Part shown: one piece after another, positions 35,873 to 45,831 of the stretch
Position numbering within the stretch: position 1 is the stretch's first letter
Layout: every line of letters begins with the position of its first letter
Assembly: GCF_042662225.1 (NCBI RefSeq)
Contig: NZ_JBHSYQ010000015.1
Coordinates: 310,001-374,000, forward strand
DNA from: Nibribacter roseus
GTDB taxonomy: Bacteria > Bacteroidota > Bacteroidia > Cytophagales > Hymenobacteraceae
Reading direction: 5' to 3'
Length of the DNA stretch: 64,000 bases
Position numbers and translations under genes: made by a program
The notes under the pieces: generated by a model
The model's database searches: none
What the model was told of the DNA's origin: nothing
Seen by the model: the letters and a program-made list of their open reading frames with translations, nothing else

Positions 35873-38800
35873 CTAATCTTCTATTTTCAATTGATTGGGC
35901 GGAGTAGGAGTGTCATCTACTATGCGGGTGTTTTCTACTCTTTGGGCAGCCCGTCTGGCCCGGCGGCTTAAGCGGCGGCGGCGGAATAATTCTCCAATAC
36001 GGTCGAAGTTGGCTTGGTGTAACACACTTACCTTGGTTCTTGACGTAGCGGCCACTGCCTCAAAATCACGCGGGGTGGTTTCATACGTGGCTCTCAGCCT
36101 AAGCTGTCCGTCTTTGCTTAAGTAGTATTCAATTGACCAGTCCCCGGCTGCGTTGGCTCGTCCATTGCCATAGCGGTTATTATTGACACTCCCTTCGCGG
36201 GTAACCCGTAACCGCCCTTCCATAAAGGTGTAACTGAGTCTTAGCTGTACATCGTCCAGAACCTGGTCACCGTAGCCGCTTACTCCTATGTCTACTTCTA
36301 AATTTGAATCTATTTGTGATAACCAATAGCTCAATTGGTTAGAAAACAGTTCACCTACGCTGCTACCCAAATCACCAACTAAGCCTAACTGTATTTCATT
36401 TTGGTTTGACAGGCGCTTAAAAGCCAAGAGCGAAAACACTTGCCTGTTTAGTTCCTGCTCATCATTTCTGATGTTGTTTAAGTAGGCGGTAATCTGATCT
36501 TGCAGCAGGTTAGGTGTGTCGTTGAACTCCATGTTCAAACTGATCTGAGGAGTCATGATTGGTCCCTCCAGTTTCATTACCGCAGTAACCGGATATCTTG
36601 TTTGAGCAGCCGCAGACTGTAACTGTTGCTCAGAAAGCGCACTGGTAGCCAAAATTGGAGCCAAAGACACTCGTTGGGTATAGGCGGCCGTAATATTCAG
36701 CATTCCTTCCAAAGGATCTCCGTTCCAGGTTACCGTACCACCAGGGCGAATGTTGAATTCTTTGTTAATGATGCCCAGCATGGTAAAATTGTAACGGCCC
36801 TGCAAAATTTCATAGGTGCCGTACATAGAGAATTCACCACGGGTATCTATTACCATTCTGATGTTGCCTTGCCCACGCCCCCGAATGATGTCACCGGTGC
36901 GTTCATCAAAAATCAATTCTATGTAAGCATTCTCATCTATGTCAAAATTGAAGTTGAGCCTGATGCCAGATAAGTCCACGCTTTGTTGCTCTTCAATCTT
37001 TACCACTGGGGTGGGAGTGCCTACGCTGTCATTTACGTTGGTGTTCACAAACGTAATAAAGTTGCTTCGCTCCAGAGACGTGGTATTGTCAAACGGAATG
37101 GCAATATTGGTGTTAGGCTCGCTTCGGGCTGTAATATTTACTTGTAAGTTAGAAGGAGCACCCAATGCAGATGCCTCACCGGTGGCAAAGGCTGTTCCGT
37201 AATACATTGGGTTATCTTCACGGGTGGTGTTCAAGACCATAAAGCGGGTAAACCGCGCTCTAAGATCCAGTACCATATTTGAAAAACCGTTGTGGTAGAT
37301 GCCACCGTTCACTATTGCCGTGTTGTTATAAATGTCGCGTAAGCGTACATTCTGGAACGAGATGCCGTCTTCATTGAAATAAACACGGTCAGAGAACGAG
37401 TATTTGGTTTTAAGATAGCCAAACACGAAAGAACCATTGGTCACCATTACAGAGCCTTGTAAAATAGGACCGGTTAGCCTGCCAGTAATTCTCACTCTGC
37501 CGTCCATGGTTCCTCCTAGGTCTGTCATCACTACTTTTACAAGCGGCTCAACAAGTTTCAGTTGGGCATTGTCCATTACCGCCAACAAGTTGAGTTGTTG
37601 GTTCTCGGCGTTGGGGTCATAAGAACCGGTTAGTGAAAGCACCTTTTGGTTGCTACGACTTATGCCCAAGTCCACCTTCATGTGGTCCTGAGCATTGTCC
37701 CAGGTGGTGGTGCCGGCAATGTTTCCGATGTATTGGTTACTTACAGTAAAAGAGTCAACAGCCAGAGTAGAAGATAGGGCTACCTCACTGTACAAATTGC
37801 GCAGCAGCAACTCTGCATTTAATCTTCCTCCAATTTTGTCTGTTAACAGCGGGTTCAGGTTCTCCAGCTGAAAATCAGATATGTCTACAGTAAGGGTTTC
37901 CTGCGGGTTTTCAGAAAGGCGGCCAAAAACGCTGATGCTCTGTGGCCCATTAGAAAACGTAATGTTGTCAAAGTAAATAGTGCCATCATCAAAGACAATG
38001 GTGTTGTTGGGCGAGATGGTCCAGGCCCTGTCTAATATGTTGATAGCTGATTGGTTGAAGACAATCTTAATGTCATCTTGCTCAAAAAGAACGTTTCCGC
38101 TAATGTTGGCGCGGTTTGTGGTGCCGGTCTGGGCAATATTGCTCGAGAACCGAATTAGGCGGTCACTCCATACACCCTCAACGTATAGGTTTTCAGTGTC
38201 ACCGGCTCCAATGAGTTTCTGTCGCTCAGAAGTGTAAACAGTATTCGCCAGAACATCAGGGCTATTCCAGAGCTTTGAAGAAGTGATTTCGAACTCGTTT
38301 TTATAAAGCTGATTTTTGCCAATGACCACCGTGTCAAGGTAACCCACCAAAGATAAAATAGTGGTAGGGCCGTTTCTAAAAGTACCTTCCATTCTTGAAA
38401 AGTCAGAAACGGAGACATTGGGGGCAAAAACATGCAGAACAGGATTAATATGCCTTAAATGAACATCCAGCTCAATTTCATAGGGCTGGGGTGGAGTATT
38501 TGGCTTTCGGCTATAATACCGTTCTATGGCAGCGGGATCATTTTCTAAATTCAGCTCGTATTCGTGGTAAAGCGTTTGCAGGTCTTCAAACAAGGTGCTG
38601 TACTCAAAGTTGCCTCCCGCCCGAAGAGCTAGAATCTCTGACCCTACATGCAGCTCCCGTATGTTGTCATGAAAATGAGACAATATGTTCAGTGAGTCTA
38701 TTTCAACCTGGTTTCCGTCATACCACAGGGTGGTGTTCTTGAAATTAGCTGTTCCGCTTATTTCGTCTAATTGAATGCCGGTAAAATCAACTTCAGCAAC

Positions 38801-40546
38801 TGTTTGCAGTACCAGGTTCCGGTCTGTCAGGCCTAAGGCTTTTAAATCTGCCCGCTCCACCTGTGTGGTGAGGTCAAATACCTGTTGTTTGTTCTGCAGG
38901 TTAATTTGGCCAGTAGCGTCAAGCTGCAGATTAGGATCTTTGATGGAGATGTTGCCCTGAAATGTTTCCCGGCTAAGATCAGCGTCAACGACTATATTCC
39001 GGTAGTTATAGTTATTTACATGAATGGCGTTCACGGTGGCATCCATGTTCAAACGAGCAGACGAGAGCGAAAAACCACTGCCCTGCACACGGCCATTCAT
39101 GGTAATGGTTTTGATAACGCTTCTGTCACCAATTAAGCCGCCTACATCAAAGTTGGTAGTTTTAAGGTAACCTCTGTAAGACGAGTGGTTTGCGTTCTGT
39201 TTGTCAAACTTCAGGTTTATGTCTGACTCTAGTTTTCCCAATGCAGTGTTAAAGTTACCGTTGGCAACAAAGTCATTGTAAAAGCCTGTGAAAGCACCTT
39301 CAAATTTTATGGTTCCGGCTCGGGCGGCCACTACATAAATGTCTTTCGGAATATAGCGTTGAAGATCACGGGCGTTAACGCTGCTGGGGCCTAACTCCAG
39401 CGTGGCGAAGGTGTTTCTGAAATCGGGCAGTCCCTCGGCACTAAAGTCACCAGTTATGCGTGTGTTTGCTCCGTAGGTAATATCTACGTCCTGTGCATCA
39501 AAATCATTGACCCAACCCTTTGCCTTACCACTCAACAATACCTCCTCATCCCAATCTTTCAATACTTCACTAAACAAGGCAACATCATCTGACCTCACGT
39601 AGGTGCTGTCAAAATCAGCAGTTACATGAACGCTGTCATTGAAGTCTACAAAATTGAAAAAGTGCTCGTAGTCAAACCGAACATATTTGGCTACATGACT
39701 GCCGTTTACGCGCAAATCCAGATTGTCCCATTCCCAAAAAGTGGGGGCATAGGTCATGCGTGTATCCAGATTTTTAAGGAACGTGCCGGAGCGCCTGTCT
39801 CGGGCGGTAAGATTGGAAACAACCGTGTAAATGGTATCACCTTTGATTTCTATTTCTGAAAAGCTGCCGTTTATGTTGAGTAGGTCTAGGTGCTGGTAAT
39901 CAAGACGGTAATCAACAGGTTCGCTATGGTAGTTGTGGTAGGTGAAATGTCCGTTCTTAATATTTACCTCATCTATTGTGAAGTTGAAAGGCTTGGAAGT
40001 GGTGTCTTGGGTGATGAGGTTGGCCAGTGAGCTAATGAATGCGCTCATGTTCAACGTGTCAGAATCAATTGGCTTGATCAGGTTTGCTTCAGGGTTTTGG
40101 AGAGTAAGCGAATTAATGTGCAACTGCCTGGGCTTTGACTTGCTGAAAAGCAAGATTCCTTTGCTAGTGGGCCATAGCTGCAACCAGGCTGGGTTGGTCT
40201 GAAACAAGCTAAGTACACCTATTTCGGCATCTGCTTTGCCTATGTAAAAGAGGGTGTTGCCCTGGCGGTCTAATACCCGAACATCCTCGAGCACCATATT
40301 TTTGAAGAACTCAATGTCAACTCGGCCTATGGAAACCTGATGGTCAACAGTTTCAGAGATGATTTTCGCCGCTTTTTGAGCTACCTTGGTCTGGACAGCA
40401 GGAAACCGCAAGGCTATCATCAAGACGCCCATCAGCACCACCACAAAGATTAGCAGCCCCAGAATTATTTTTAAAAAGGCTTTTACTATAACTTTGGGTC
40501 TGTTATTCTTTTTATCCTGCGTCTCTTCTTGGTTTTGCGTCTCCAA
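35873..40546 (-). CDS. tamB: TamB-family translocation/assembly module protein
   Basis: 1557 residues. An N-terminal membrane anchor (about 25-45) is followed by a very long beta-rich periplasmic part with AsmA/TamB-like repeats and the C-terminal TamB domain (DUF490; GSVMVTNGSFVFGYLKTKYSF, LQGRYNFTMLG, EELFSNQLSYWLSQID-like segment). It probably spans the periplasm and aids lipid or outer-membrane protein transport. The start must be a TTG at 40546, since no in-frame ATG exists upstream or in the first 40 codons; this lies 6 bases from the divergent tsaD start. Confidence 0.9.
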   Translation of the reverse strand: METQNQEETQDKKNNRPKVIVKAFLKIILGLLIFVVVLMGVLMIALRFPAVQTKVAQKAAKIISETVDHQVSIGRVDIEFFKNMVLEDVRVLDRQGNTLFYIGKADAEIGVLSLFQTNPAWLQLWPTSKGILLFSKSKPRQLHINSLTLQNPEANLIKPIDSDTLNMSAFISSLANLITQDTTSKPFNFTIDEVNIKNGHFTYHNYHSEPVDYRLDYQHLDLLNINGSFSEIEIKGDTIYTVVSNLTARDRRSGTFLKNLDTRMTYAPTFWEWDNLDLRVNGSHVAKYVRFDYEHFFNFVDFNDSVHVTADFDSTYVRSDDVALFSEVLKDWDEEVLLSGKAKGWVNDFDAQDVDITYGANTRITGDFSAEGLPDFRNTFATLELGPSSVNARDLQRYIPKDIYVVAARAGTIKFEGAFTGFYNDFVANGNFNTALGKLESDINLKFDKQNANHSSYRGYLKTTNFDVGGLIGDRSVIKTITMNGRVQGSGFSLSSARLNMDATVNAIHVNNYNYRNIVVDADLSRETFQGNISIKDPNLQLDATGQINLQNKQQVFDLTTQVERADLKALGLTDRNLVLQTVAEVDFTGIQLDEISGTANFKNTTLWYDGNQVEIDSLNILSHFHDNIRELHVGSEILALRAGGNFEYSTLFEDLQTLYHEYELNLENDPAAIERYYSRKPNTPPQPYEIELDVHLRHINPVLHVFAPNVSVSDFSRMEGTFRNGPTTILSLVGYLDTVVIGKNQLYKNEFEITSSKLWNSPDVLANTVYTSERQKLIGAGDTENLYVEGVWSDRLIRFSSNIAQTGTTNRANISGNVLFEQDDIKIVFNQSAINILDRAWTISPNNTIVFDDGTIYFDNITFSNGPQSISVFGRLSENPQETLTVDISDFQLENLNPLLTDKIGGRLNAELLLRNLYSEVALSSTLAVDSFTVSNQYIGNIAGTTTWDNAQDHMKVDLGISRSNQKVLSLTGSYDPNAENQQLNLLAVMDNAQLKLVEPLVKVVMTDLGGTMDGRVRITGRLTGPILQGSVMVTNGSFVFGYLKTKYSFSDRVYFNEDGISFQNVRLRDIYNNTAIVNGGIYHNGFSNMVLDLRARFTRFMVLNTTREDNPMYYGTAFATGEASALGAPSNLQVNITARSEPNTNIAIPFDNTTSLERSNFITFVNTNVNDSVGTPTPVVKIEEQQSVDLSGIRLNFNFDIDENAYIELIFDERTGDIIRGRGQGNIRMVIDTRGEFSMYGTYEILQGRYNFTMLGIINKEFNIRPGGTVTWNGDPLEGMLNITAAYTQRVSLAPILATSALSEQQLQSAAAQTRYPVTAVMKLEGPIMTPQISLNMEFNDTPNLLQDQITAYLNNIRNDEQELNRQVFSLLAFKRLSNQNEIQLGLVGDLGSSVGELFSNQLSYWLSQIDSNLEVDIGVSGYGDQVLDDVQLRLSYTFMEGRLRVTREGSVNNNRYGNGRANAAGDWSIEYYLSKDGQLRLRATYETTPRDFEAVAATSRTKVSVLHQANFDRIGELFRRRRLSRRARRAAQRVENTRIVDDTPTPPNQLKIED
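40489..40496 (+). promoter_or_regulatory. candidate -7 box for tsaD inside tamB
   Basis: TAACTTTG, a full TAnnTTTG match, ends 56 bases before the tsaD ATG and lies within the tamB coding region on the other strand. No clear -33 element. Confidence 0.45.
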
Positions 40547-40552
40547 CGGAAT

Positions 40553-41560
40553 ATGAACCCTACTATTTTGGCAATTGAATCGTCCTGTGATGAAACCTCA
40601 GCCTCTGTTATTCAGAACGGTCAGGTGCTTTCCAACATTGTGGCCACCCAGGCAATTCATGAACAATACGGCGGGGTAGTACCGGAGTTGGCCTCCAGGG
40701 CCCACCAACAGAACATTATCCCCGTAGTTTCTCAGGCGCTGCAAAAAGCAAATATAGCAAAAACTCAATTAGATGCGGTAGCCTTCACCAAAGGGCCGGG
40801 GCTGTTGGGAGCCCTTTTAGTAGGCTCTGCCTTCGCCAAATCATTTGCCATGGGCTTAGACTTGCCCCTGATAGAAGTAAACCACATGGAGGCCCATATT
40901 CTGGCGCACTTTATTGATGAACCCAAACCAAACTTTCCGTTTCTGTGCCTTACCGCCAGCGGTGGGCACACCCAGATAGTTTTGGTGCGCAGCCATCTTG
41001 AAATGGAGGTATTAGGCCAAACCACCGACGATGCCGTGGGGGAGGCTTTTGACAAATCTGCCAAGCTACTGGGCTTGCCTTACCCGGGTGGACCGCTGCT
41101 GGATAAAATGGCCCAAACAGGTAACCCTACCAAGTTCCAATTCCCTATCTCCGATATGCCTGGCTATAACTACTCCTTTAGTGGCATAAAAACGTCTATT
41201 CTGAACTTTGTAAAGAAAAACACAGCGGCTGAACCTGATTTTGTAAAGAATAACTTACCAGACATTTGTGCCAGTATTCAGCATGTTTTGATTCAGACTC
41301 TTTTGAAGAAGCTGGTGTTGGCAGCCAAAGAACTGGGTGTAAAGGATATAGCTATTGCAGGTGGAGTGTCTGCTAATTCTGGGCTGAGGGCAGCATTGCA
41401 GGAAGGAGCCAAGAAATATAACTGGAACGTGTACATTCCGGCTTTCGAATACTGCACCGACAATGCTGCCATGATTGCCATTGCGGCTCACTATAAATAT
41501 TTGGCAGGCAAGTTCACTGACCAGTACGTGAGTCCTGATCCTCGGCTGCGTATAATGTAA
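40553..41560 (+). CDS. tsaD: tRNA threonylcarbamoyladenosine transferase TsaD
   Basis: About 335 residues from the ATG at 40553, where homologues begin (MNPTILAIESSCDETSASV); the frame is open a further 8 codons upstream. With TsaB, TsaC and TsaE it makes the t6A base next to the anticodon of ANN-reading tRNAs. The metal-binding His pair lies in NHMEAHILAHF (about 108-118), and the ATP site in ASGGHTQIVLV and GGVSANSGLR. Divergent from tamB with 6 bases between start codons, so both promoters must lie inside the opposing genes. Confidence 0.95.
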   Translation: MNPTILAIESSCDETSASVIQNGQVLSNIVATQAIHEQYGGVVPELASRAHQQNIIPVVSQALQKANIAKTQLDAVAFTKGPGLLGALLVGSAFAKSFAMGLDLPLIEVNHMEAHILAHFIDEPKPNFPFLCLTASGGHTQIVLVRSHLEMEVLGQTTDDAVGEAFDKSAKLLGLPYPGGPLLDKMAQTGNPTKFQFPISDMPGYNYSFSGIKTSILNFVKKNTAAEPDFVKNNLPDICASIQHVLIQTLLKKLVLAAKELGVKDIAIAGGVSANSGLRAALQEGAKKYNWNVYIPAFEYCTDNAAMIAIAAHYKYLAGKFTDQYVSPDPRLRIM

Positions 41561-41575
41561 TGCCTGCTAAAGGTT

Positions 41576-41611
41576 GTTTTAGGCTTGTTTTTAAGAAAAC
41601 AAGCCTAAAAC
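41576..41611. terminator. GTTTTAGGC-family palindrome (copy 6, perfect)
   Basis: GTTTTAGGCTTGTTTT (41576-41591), 4-base loop, exact complement (41596-41611). It lies between the convergent tsaD and deiminase-like genes, 15 bases after one stop and 2 before the other, so it can serve both. Confidence 0.8.
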
Positions 41612-41613
41612 AG

Positions 41614-42936
41614 CTAGCCGCGTTTCAGGTATTTGGTGATACAGTGTACTGCTCCTGAGTTTTCCGCAAAAATATGGAAGTCCGGTAAGAGGTGTACTTT
41701 AAACCCCAGCGATTCCCAGACCCCTTTATTTGCCTGGTCTGTTATCTTTAGGTTTTCCCAGGCACCTATACCGTAAGCAGGCAGCCAAACCGTCTTGTGC
41801 TCCTCATCAATAATTTCAACCAAGGCATTGTTGGCAGTGGCGAAATACCATTTCCGTTCTTTTTGCTCAGGGTCATCTACATAGGTGAGGGGGAGAGGGT
41901 TACGGTAAACTTTGAAACCAGCATTAGCCAGATTTCTGGCAACGTTGTCAAAAACTGAGACCATAGCATGATCATGAATTTCCTCATCCAACAACTGAGC
42001 GGCTAGCCTAGGGTCACCCACCAGCAATTGGTATTGGCCGTCGGCGTTTCGGCCCGTTAAGCTCACAAACATGTCTATGTGGAACAGGGGCTGTACTGAC
42101 CCTTCCTCATTTTTAAGATAAAAATGTTCTACCCACTCTGCTCCATCTAGCTCAAAGTTTCTGCTGTTTTGTTCGGGTACCGGTGCAGTGCTGCCCAGCA
42201 TGATCAGTTCACGGTGCTGGTCCAGGGTTTGGTGATACAGCCTCCTGACCGCCGCAACCGGAGATTCGCCAGAGGCAAGCGGGATCATGTCTCCAATGTG
42301 CAGCAATGACTCTATTGGGTAGTCAGGCCCCATAAAGAAGAAGTCATCGGCAATCAATATGTTACCTCCTTCAAAGTAAAGAGGAGCTTGCGTTTGTCTG
42401 AACCCTAATAATGAGCCCAATATATCAGCCATGTAAGCGTCTCCGCTGCGAAGAAAAGAGTGAGGTTCAATTATCATAGTTTCACCGGAAGCTCTATCCT
42501 GCACCACTGCCACCGGATCTTGCGCCCAAATAGTAAAATCAATGATATCCTCTACTTCCAGCACCTGGCAACGGTGGGTTAGCTTCAATTTCTCTACTTC
42601 GGCTTTCAAACAGCTGGCAGAGCGCTGGTGAGAAAGGAGAGAGAAAAATGTGTGTTGAGGCAGTACAGACAATAAATGCCGCATGCGCTGCCACACCGGG
42701 TTTTCTTCTGGATCTTTTATGGCGTATTCTGGTACCAGCAACAGCATTTGTAAAATAGGGCCGTGTGCCGAAGACACCAGAGCCGGAGATTGCGGTGCCG
42801 GATTCTTTAGTTTCTCCATGAGCAGGATGGCTAAAGCCTTTTTCTGCTTGCCATGGGAAGAAATGTCTTGGCTTGTTTCGTTGACGAGCCCATCAACTAA
42901 AGGGTAATGCCGAAGTTTTACGGGTAGCGGAACCAT
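41614..42936 (-). CDS. guanidino-group-modifying enzyme homologue (deiminase/amidinotransferase superfamily)
   Basis: About 440 residues from the ATG at 42936; the frame is open to 43011, but the extra Cys-rich residues look unlike the family. Superfamily hallmarks in order: a DPVAVV segment in the middle, YFEGGNILIADDFFFMG, the FHIDMFVSLTG motif with catalytic His and Asp, and a C-terminal AVHCITKYL with the likely nucleophile Cys near the end. Members include agmatine and peptidyl-arginine deiminases and amidinotransferases; this branch has no defined substrate that I recognise. No signal peptide, so cytoplasmic. Confidence 0.7.
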   Translation of the reverse strand: MVPLPVKLRHYPLVDGLVNETSQDISSHGKQKKALAILLMEKLKNPAPQSPALVSSAHGPILQMLLLVPEYAIKDPEENPVWQRMRHLLSVLPQHTFFSLLSHQRSASCLKAEVEKLKLTHRCQVLEVEDIIDFTIWAQDPVAVVQDRASGETMIIEPHSFLRSGDAYMADILGSLLGFRQTQAPLYFEGGNILIADDFFFMGPDYPIESLLHIGDMIPLASGESPVAAVRRLYHQTLDQHRELIMLGSTAPVPEQNSRNFELDGAEWVEHFYLKNEEGSVQPLFHIDMFVSLTGRNADGQYQLLVGDPRLAAQLLDEEIHDHAMVSVFDNVARNLANAGFKVYRNPLPLTYVDDPEQKERKWYFATANNALVEIIDEEHKTVWLPAYGIGAWENLKITDQANKGVWESLGFKVHLLPDFHIFAENSGAVHCITKYLKRG

Positions 42937-43185
42937 GATTGCTGCATTTTTATCCAAACAACGACATCCACGGCAAATGGTTTTTATGGTAGTAAATCTT
43001 ACTTCCTTCAATGCTTAAGAGCAGAAATAGGAGGAATATTTCCTCTACTTCATTAAATTTTTTAATTTCTTTTTTGTTAGCCGAATTTCGTCCTTACATT
43101 AACCACACAATTGAAAAGGGGGCAAGAAAGCTGCTCTGATAGAACCCGGGTTCGGGTGTACTTCAAACATTTTTTTGCTTTTCTA

Positions 43186-44664
43186 ATGCGACCACTTATA
43201 CTAATCATACTTCTTTTCATGACCATTCTGGAATCTCAGTGCCAGAACAAGCCTGCGGCTAATATTGCCAAGGCCGCCTTTGACCTGCATGCCCAATACA
43301 AGGAGCCGGTAATTAAAAACCGCCGTTTCAAACACAGAGATATAGTCCCGCTCATAGAGGAGCTTAAAAAGAACCCAATGTTTCAGGTGAAGACGGTGGG
43401 GCAGAGCATAGAGGGGCGCGATATCTATTTAATAAAAGCGGGTACCGGCAAAACGAAGGTGATGCTGTGGTCGCAAATGCACGGTGATGAGTCAACCGCT
43501 ACTATGGCTTTGTTTGATTTCTTCAACTTTTTGCAGAAGCCAGATGCGCTGGATGAAGTAAAGAAAAAAATCTTGCAGAACACAACGCTTTACTTTGTGC
43601 CCATGCTCAACCCAGACGGAGCGGAGGCTTTTAAACGCCGCAATGCCTACGACATTGACCTGAACCGCGACGCCCTGCGCCTGCAAAGCCCTGAAGCCCG
43701 CTTACTCAAGAGCCTGCGCGATAGCCTGAACCCAGAGTTCGGCTTCAATCTACACGACCAGAGCCGGCTTTACACCGTGGGTACCACCAACAAGCCTGCT
43801 ACTATTTCTTTTCTGGCGCCGGCTTTTGACTATGCCCAAACAGTAAACGAAGTGCGTGGCCGCGCTATGCACACAATTGTGGGTATGAATGAGGGTTTGC
43901 AGACGCTTATTCCAGGGCAGGTGGCAAAGTACTCTGATGACCATGAGCCCCGCGCCTTCGGCGATAACATTCAGAAGTGGGGCACCAGCGTGATTTTAAT
44001 TGAATCAGGTGGTTATAATGGCGATCAGGAGAAGCAGGAAATTCGGAAATTGAACTTCGCAACCATTACTTCGGCCCTGCACCTCATAGCTACAAAAGAG
44101 TACACTAATTACAAGCTGGAGGACTATGTGAAGATTCCGCAGAACGAGCGTTACCTCTATGACTTAGTAATTCGCAAGGTTCACCACAAAGACAAAAGTG
44201 GTCATCCTGTTTTGTTAGATGTGGGCGTGAACAGAAGCGAAATTCCTATTAACTCGCCTAAAGGTTTTTTTCATAGAGCTACGGTTGAGGAGATAGGTGA
44301 CATGAGCGTGTTCCATGGGTACGAAGAAGTAAACGGGGAAGGGCTTACGTTGGAGGCAGGCAAAATTTTGGATAAACCTATAAAGCAGCTGCGCGACCTA
44401 ACTCCAGAACGGGTAAAAGACCTGTTGCAGCAAGGTTACACAACTGTTCGATTGGAGAATTTCTCAGCAGGGGTAAATCCAACGGAGCTTCCCCTGAACA
44501 TCATCAGGGTAAATGGAAATGCCTCGCACACCTTAGGTTTAGGCCGGGGCGCCAATTTTGTTCTGCGCGCGGCAGATGGCAAAGTGCGCTACGCCATTGT
44601 GAACGGTTTTGTGTATGATATGCAGGGTGCAAAGCCATCTCTGCTGCATGGAGTAGTACTGTAG
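43186..44664 (+). CDS. M14-family zinc carboxypeptidase
   Basis: About 492 residues from the ATG at 43186; the frame extends upstream to a TTG at 43111, but only the shorter start gives a signal peptide (MRPLILIILLFMTILESQC). Zinc and catalytic residues of the M14 fold are visible: MHGDES (His and Glu ligands), NPDGAEAFKRRN with DLNRD, NLHDQ (third ligand His) and VILIESGGY (catalytic Glu). It should act outside the inner membrane, removing C-terminal residues from peptides, possibly wall-derived ones given the next genes. A perfect palindromic terminator follows. Confidence 0.85.
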   Translation: MRPLILIILLFMTILESQCQNKPAANIAKAAFDLHAQYKEPVIKNRRFKHRDIVPLIEELKKNPMFQVKTVGQSIEGRDIYLIKAGTGKTKVMLWSQMHGDESTATMALFDFFNFLQKPDALDEVKKKILQNTTLYFVPMLNPDGAEAFKRRNAYDIDLNRDALRLQSPEARLLKSLRDSLNPEFGFNLHDQSRLYTVGTTNKPATISFLAPAFDYAQTVNEVRGRAMHTIVGMNEGLQTLIPGQVAKYSDDHEPRAFGDNIQKWGTSVILIESGGYNGDQEKQEIRKLNFATITSALHLIATKEYTNYKLEDYVKIPQNERYLYDLVIRKVHHKDKSGHPVLLDVGVNRSEIPINSPKGFFHRATVEEIGDMSVFHGYEEVNGEGLTLEAGKILDKPIKQLRDLTPERVKDLLQQGYTTVRLENFSAGVNPTELPLNIIRVNGNASHTLGLGRGANFVLRAADGKVRYAIVNGFVYDMQGAKPSLLHGVVL

Positions 44665-44676
44665 AAATGAATATAT

Positions 44677-44712
44677 GTTTTCGGCCTGTTTTAAAGAAAA
44701 CAGGCCGAAAAC
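44677..44712. terminator. GTTTTAGGC-family palindrome (copy 7, perfect)
   Basis: GTTTTCGGCCTGTTTT (44677-44692), AAAG loop, exact complement (44697-44712), 12 bases after the M14 peptidase stop. Confidence 0.8.
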
Positions 44713-44754
44713 AGCCTCAGAATATCTAAACAACAAACTTAACTTTTATTTGAA

Positions 44755-45831
44755 ATGGACGGAAATGCCATTATTCTCACGGATGGTCTGCTGAACCAGT
44801 ATCCGGCAAAAACTGCCCATGGCTTGATCAGGGGCACTGAGCGGTACAATATTATAGGCGTTATCGACGCTGTGTCGGCGGGCAGTGACGCCGGCGAGGT
44901 GGTAGACGGAAAGCCGCGCGGCATAAAAGTCTATTCAGATCTGACTGACTTCCTGAAAAGCAGCGAGGAAAAGGCCGATTACTGTTTGGTTGGAATAGCT
45001 CCGAAAGGGGGGAAACTTCCTGCCGCCATGAAAAAAACCATCAAAGAGGCTATTATACAGGGAATAAACATAGTGAGTGGTCTGCACGAGTACCTGAGCG
45101 ACATGCCTGACCTGGCCTCACTGGCGGATGAGTATAATGTGCAGCTCGTGGACGTGCGCAAACCCAAGCCAAAAAGCGAGCTGCATTTCTGGACCGGCCG
45201 TATTCTGGACGTTGCCGCCCCGCGCGTGGCTGTATTGGGTACCGACGTTCGCATGGGCAAGCGTACCACCACCCGCATGCTCACCCAGGCCGCCGAGGCT
45301 GCCGGCCTGAAGGCGCAGATGATCTTCACCGGCCAAACCGGCTGGATGCAGGGACGCGGTAAAGGCTTCATTCTGGACTCCACCTACAACGACTTCGTTT
45401 CTGGAGAGCTAGAGCACGCCATCGTTAGCAGCTATGAGGAGCACCAGCCCGACGTGATATTCGTAGAGGGGCAGGCTGCTCTACGCAACCCCAGTGGCCC
45501 CTGCGGCTCTGAGTACCTGGTGTCGGGCCAGATTAAATACGTGGTGCTGCAGCATGCGCCCGCCCGCGTATACTTCGACGACAACGAGGACCTCGGCTTC
45601 AAGATTCCTCCCATTTCCACCGAGATACAGCTGATTGAGCTTTACGGTGCCGAAGTACTGGCCGTAACCCTGAACACCGCCGGACTTTCGCTGGAAGAAG
45701 CTAAGGCCTACCAGCAGCAGTACCAGCAGGAGCTGGGCTTGCCGGTTATTCTTCCGTTGGAAGACGGCGTAGGGCAGATCATTGATCTGGTGAAAGAGGT
45801 ACTGGAGAAAGAAGCAAGCGCGGCGCTATGA
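44755..45831 (+). CDS. DUF1611 / DgcN-like P-loop protein
   Basis: 358 residues, cytoplasmic. An N-terminal Rossmann-like part (about 1-145) precedes a P-loop domain with GTDVRMGKRTTT (about 162-173) and FTGQTGWMQGRGKGFI. This is the DUF1611 family. One characterised member, DgcN, acetylates D-glutamate in a pathway whose second enzyme, DgcA, is an enolase-superfamily racemase. Here the next gene is exactly such an enolase-superfamily protein and overlaps by 4 bases (ATGA), so a D-Glu pathway is a reasonable reading. Both genes are distinctly richer in G+C than those around them. Confidence 0.83.
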   Translation: MDGNAIILTDGLLNQYPAKTAHGLIRGTERYNIIGVIDAVSAGSDAGEVVDGKPRGIKVYSDLTDFLKSSEEKADYCLVGIAPKGGKLPAAMKKTIKEAIIQGINIVSGLHEYLSDMPDLASLADEYNVQLVDVRKPKPKSELHFWTGRILDVAAPRVAVLGTDVRMGKRTTTRMLTQAAEAAGLKAQMIFTGQTGWMQGRGKGFILDSTYNDFVSGELEHAIVSSYEEHQPDVIFVEGQAALRNPSGPCGSEYLVSGQIKYVVLQHAPARVYFDDNEDLGFKIPPISTEIQLIELYGAEVLAVTLNTAGLSLEEAKAYQQQYQQELGLPVILPLEDGVGQIIDLVKEVLEKEASAAL

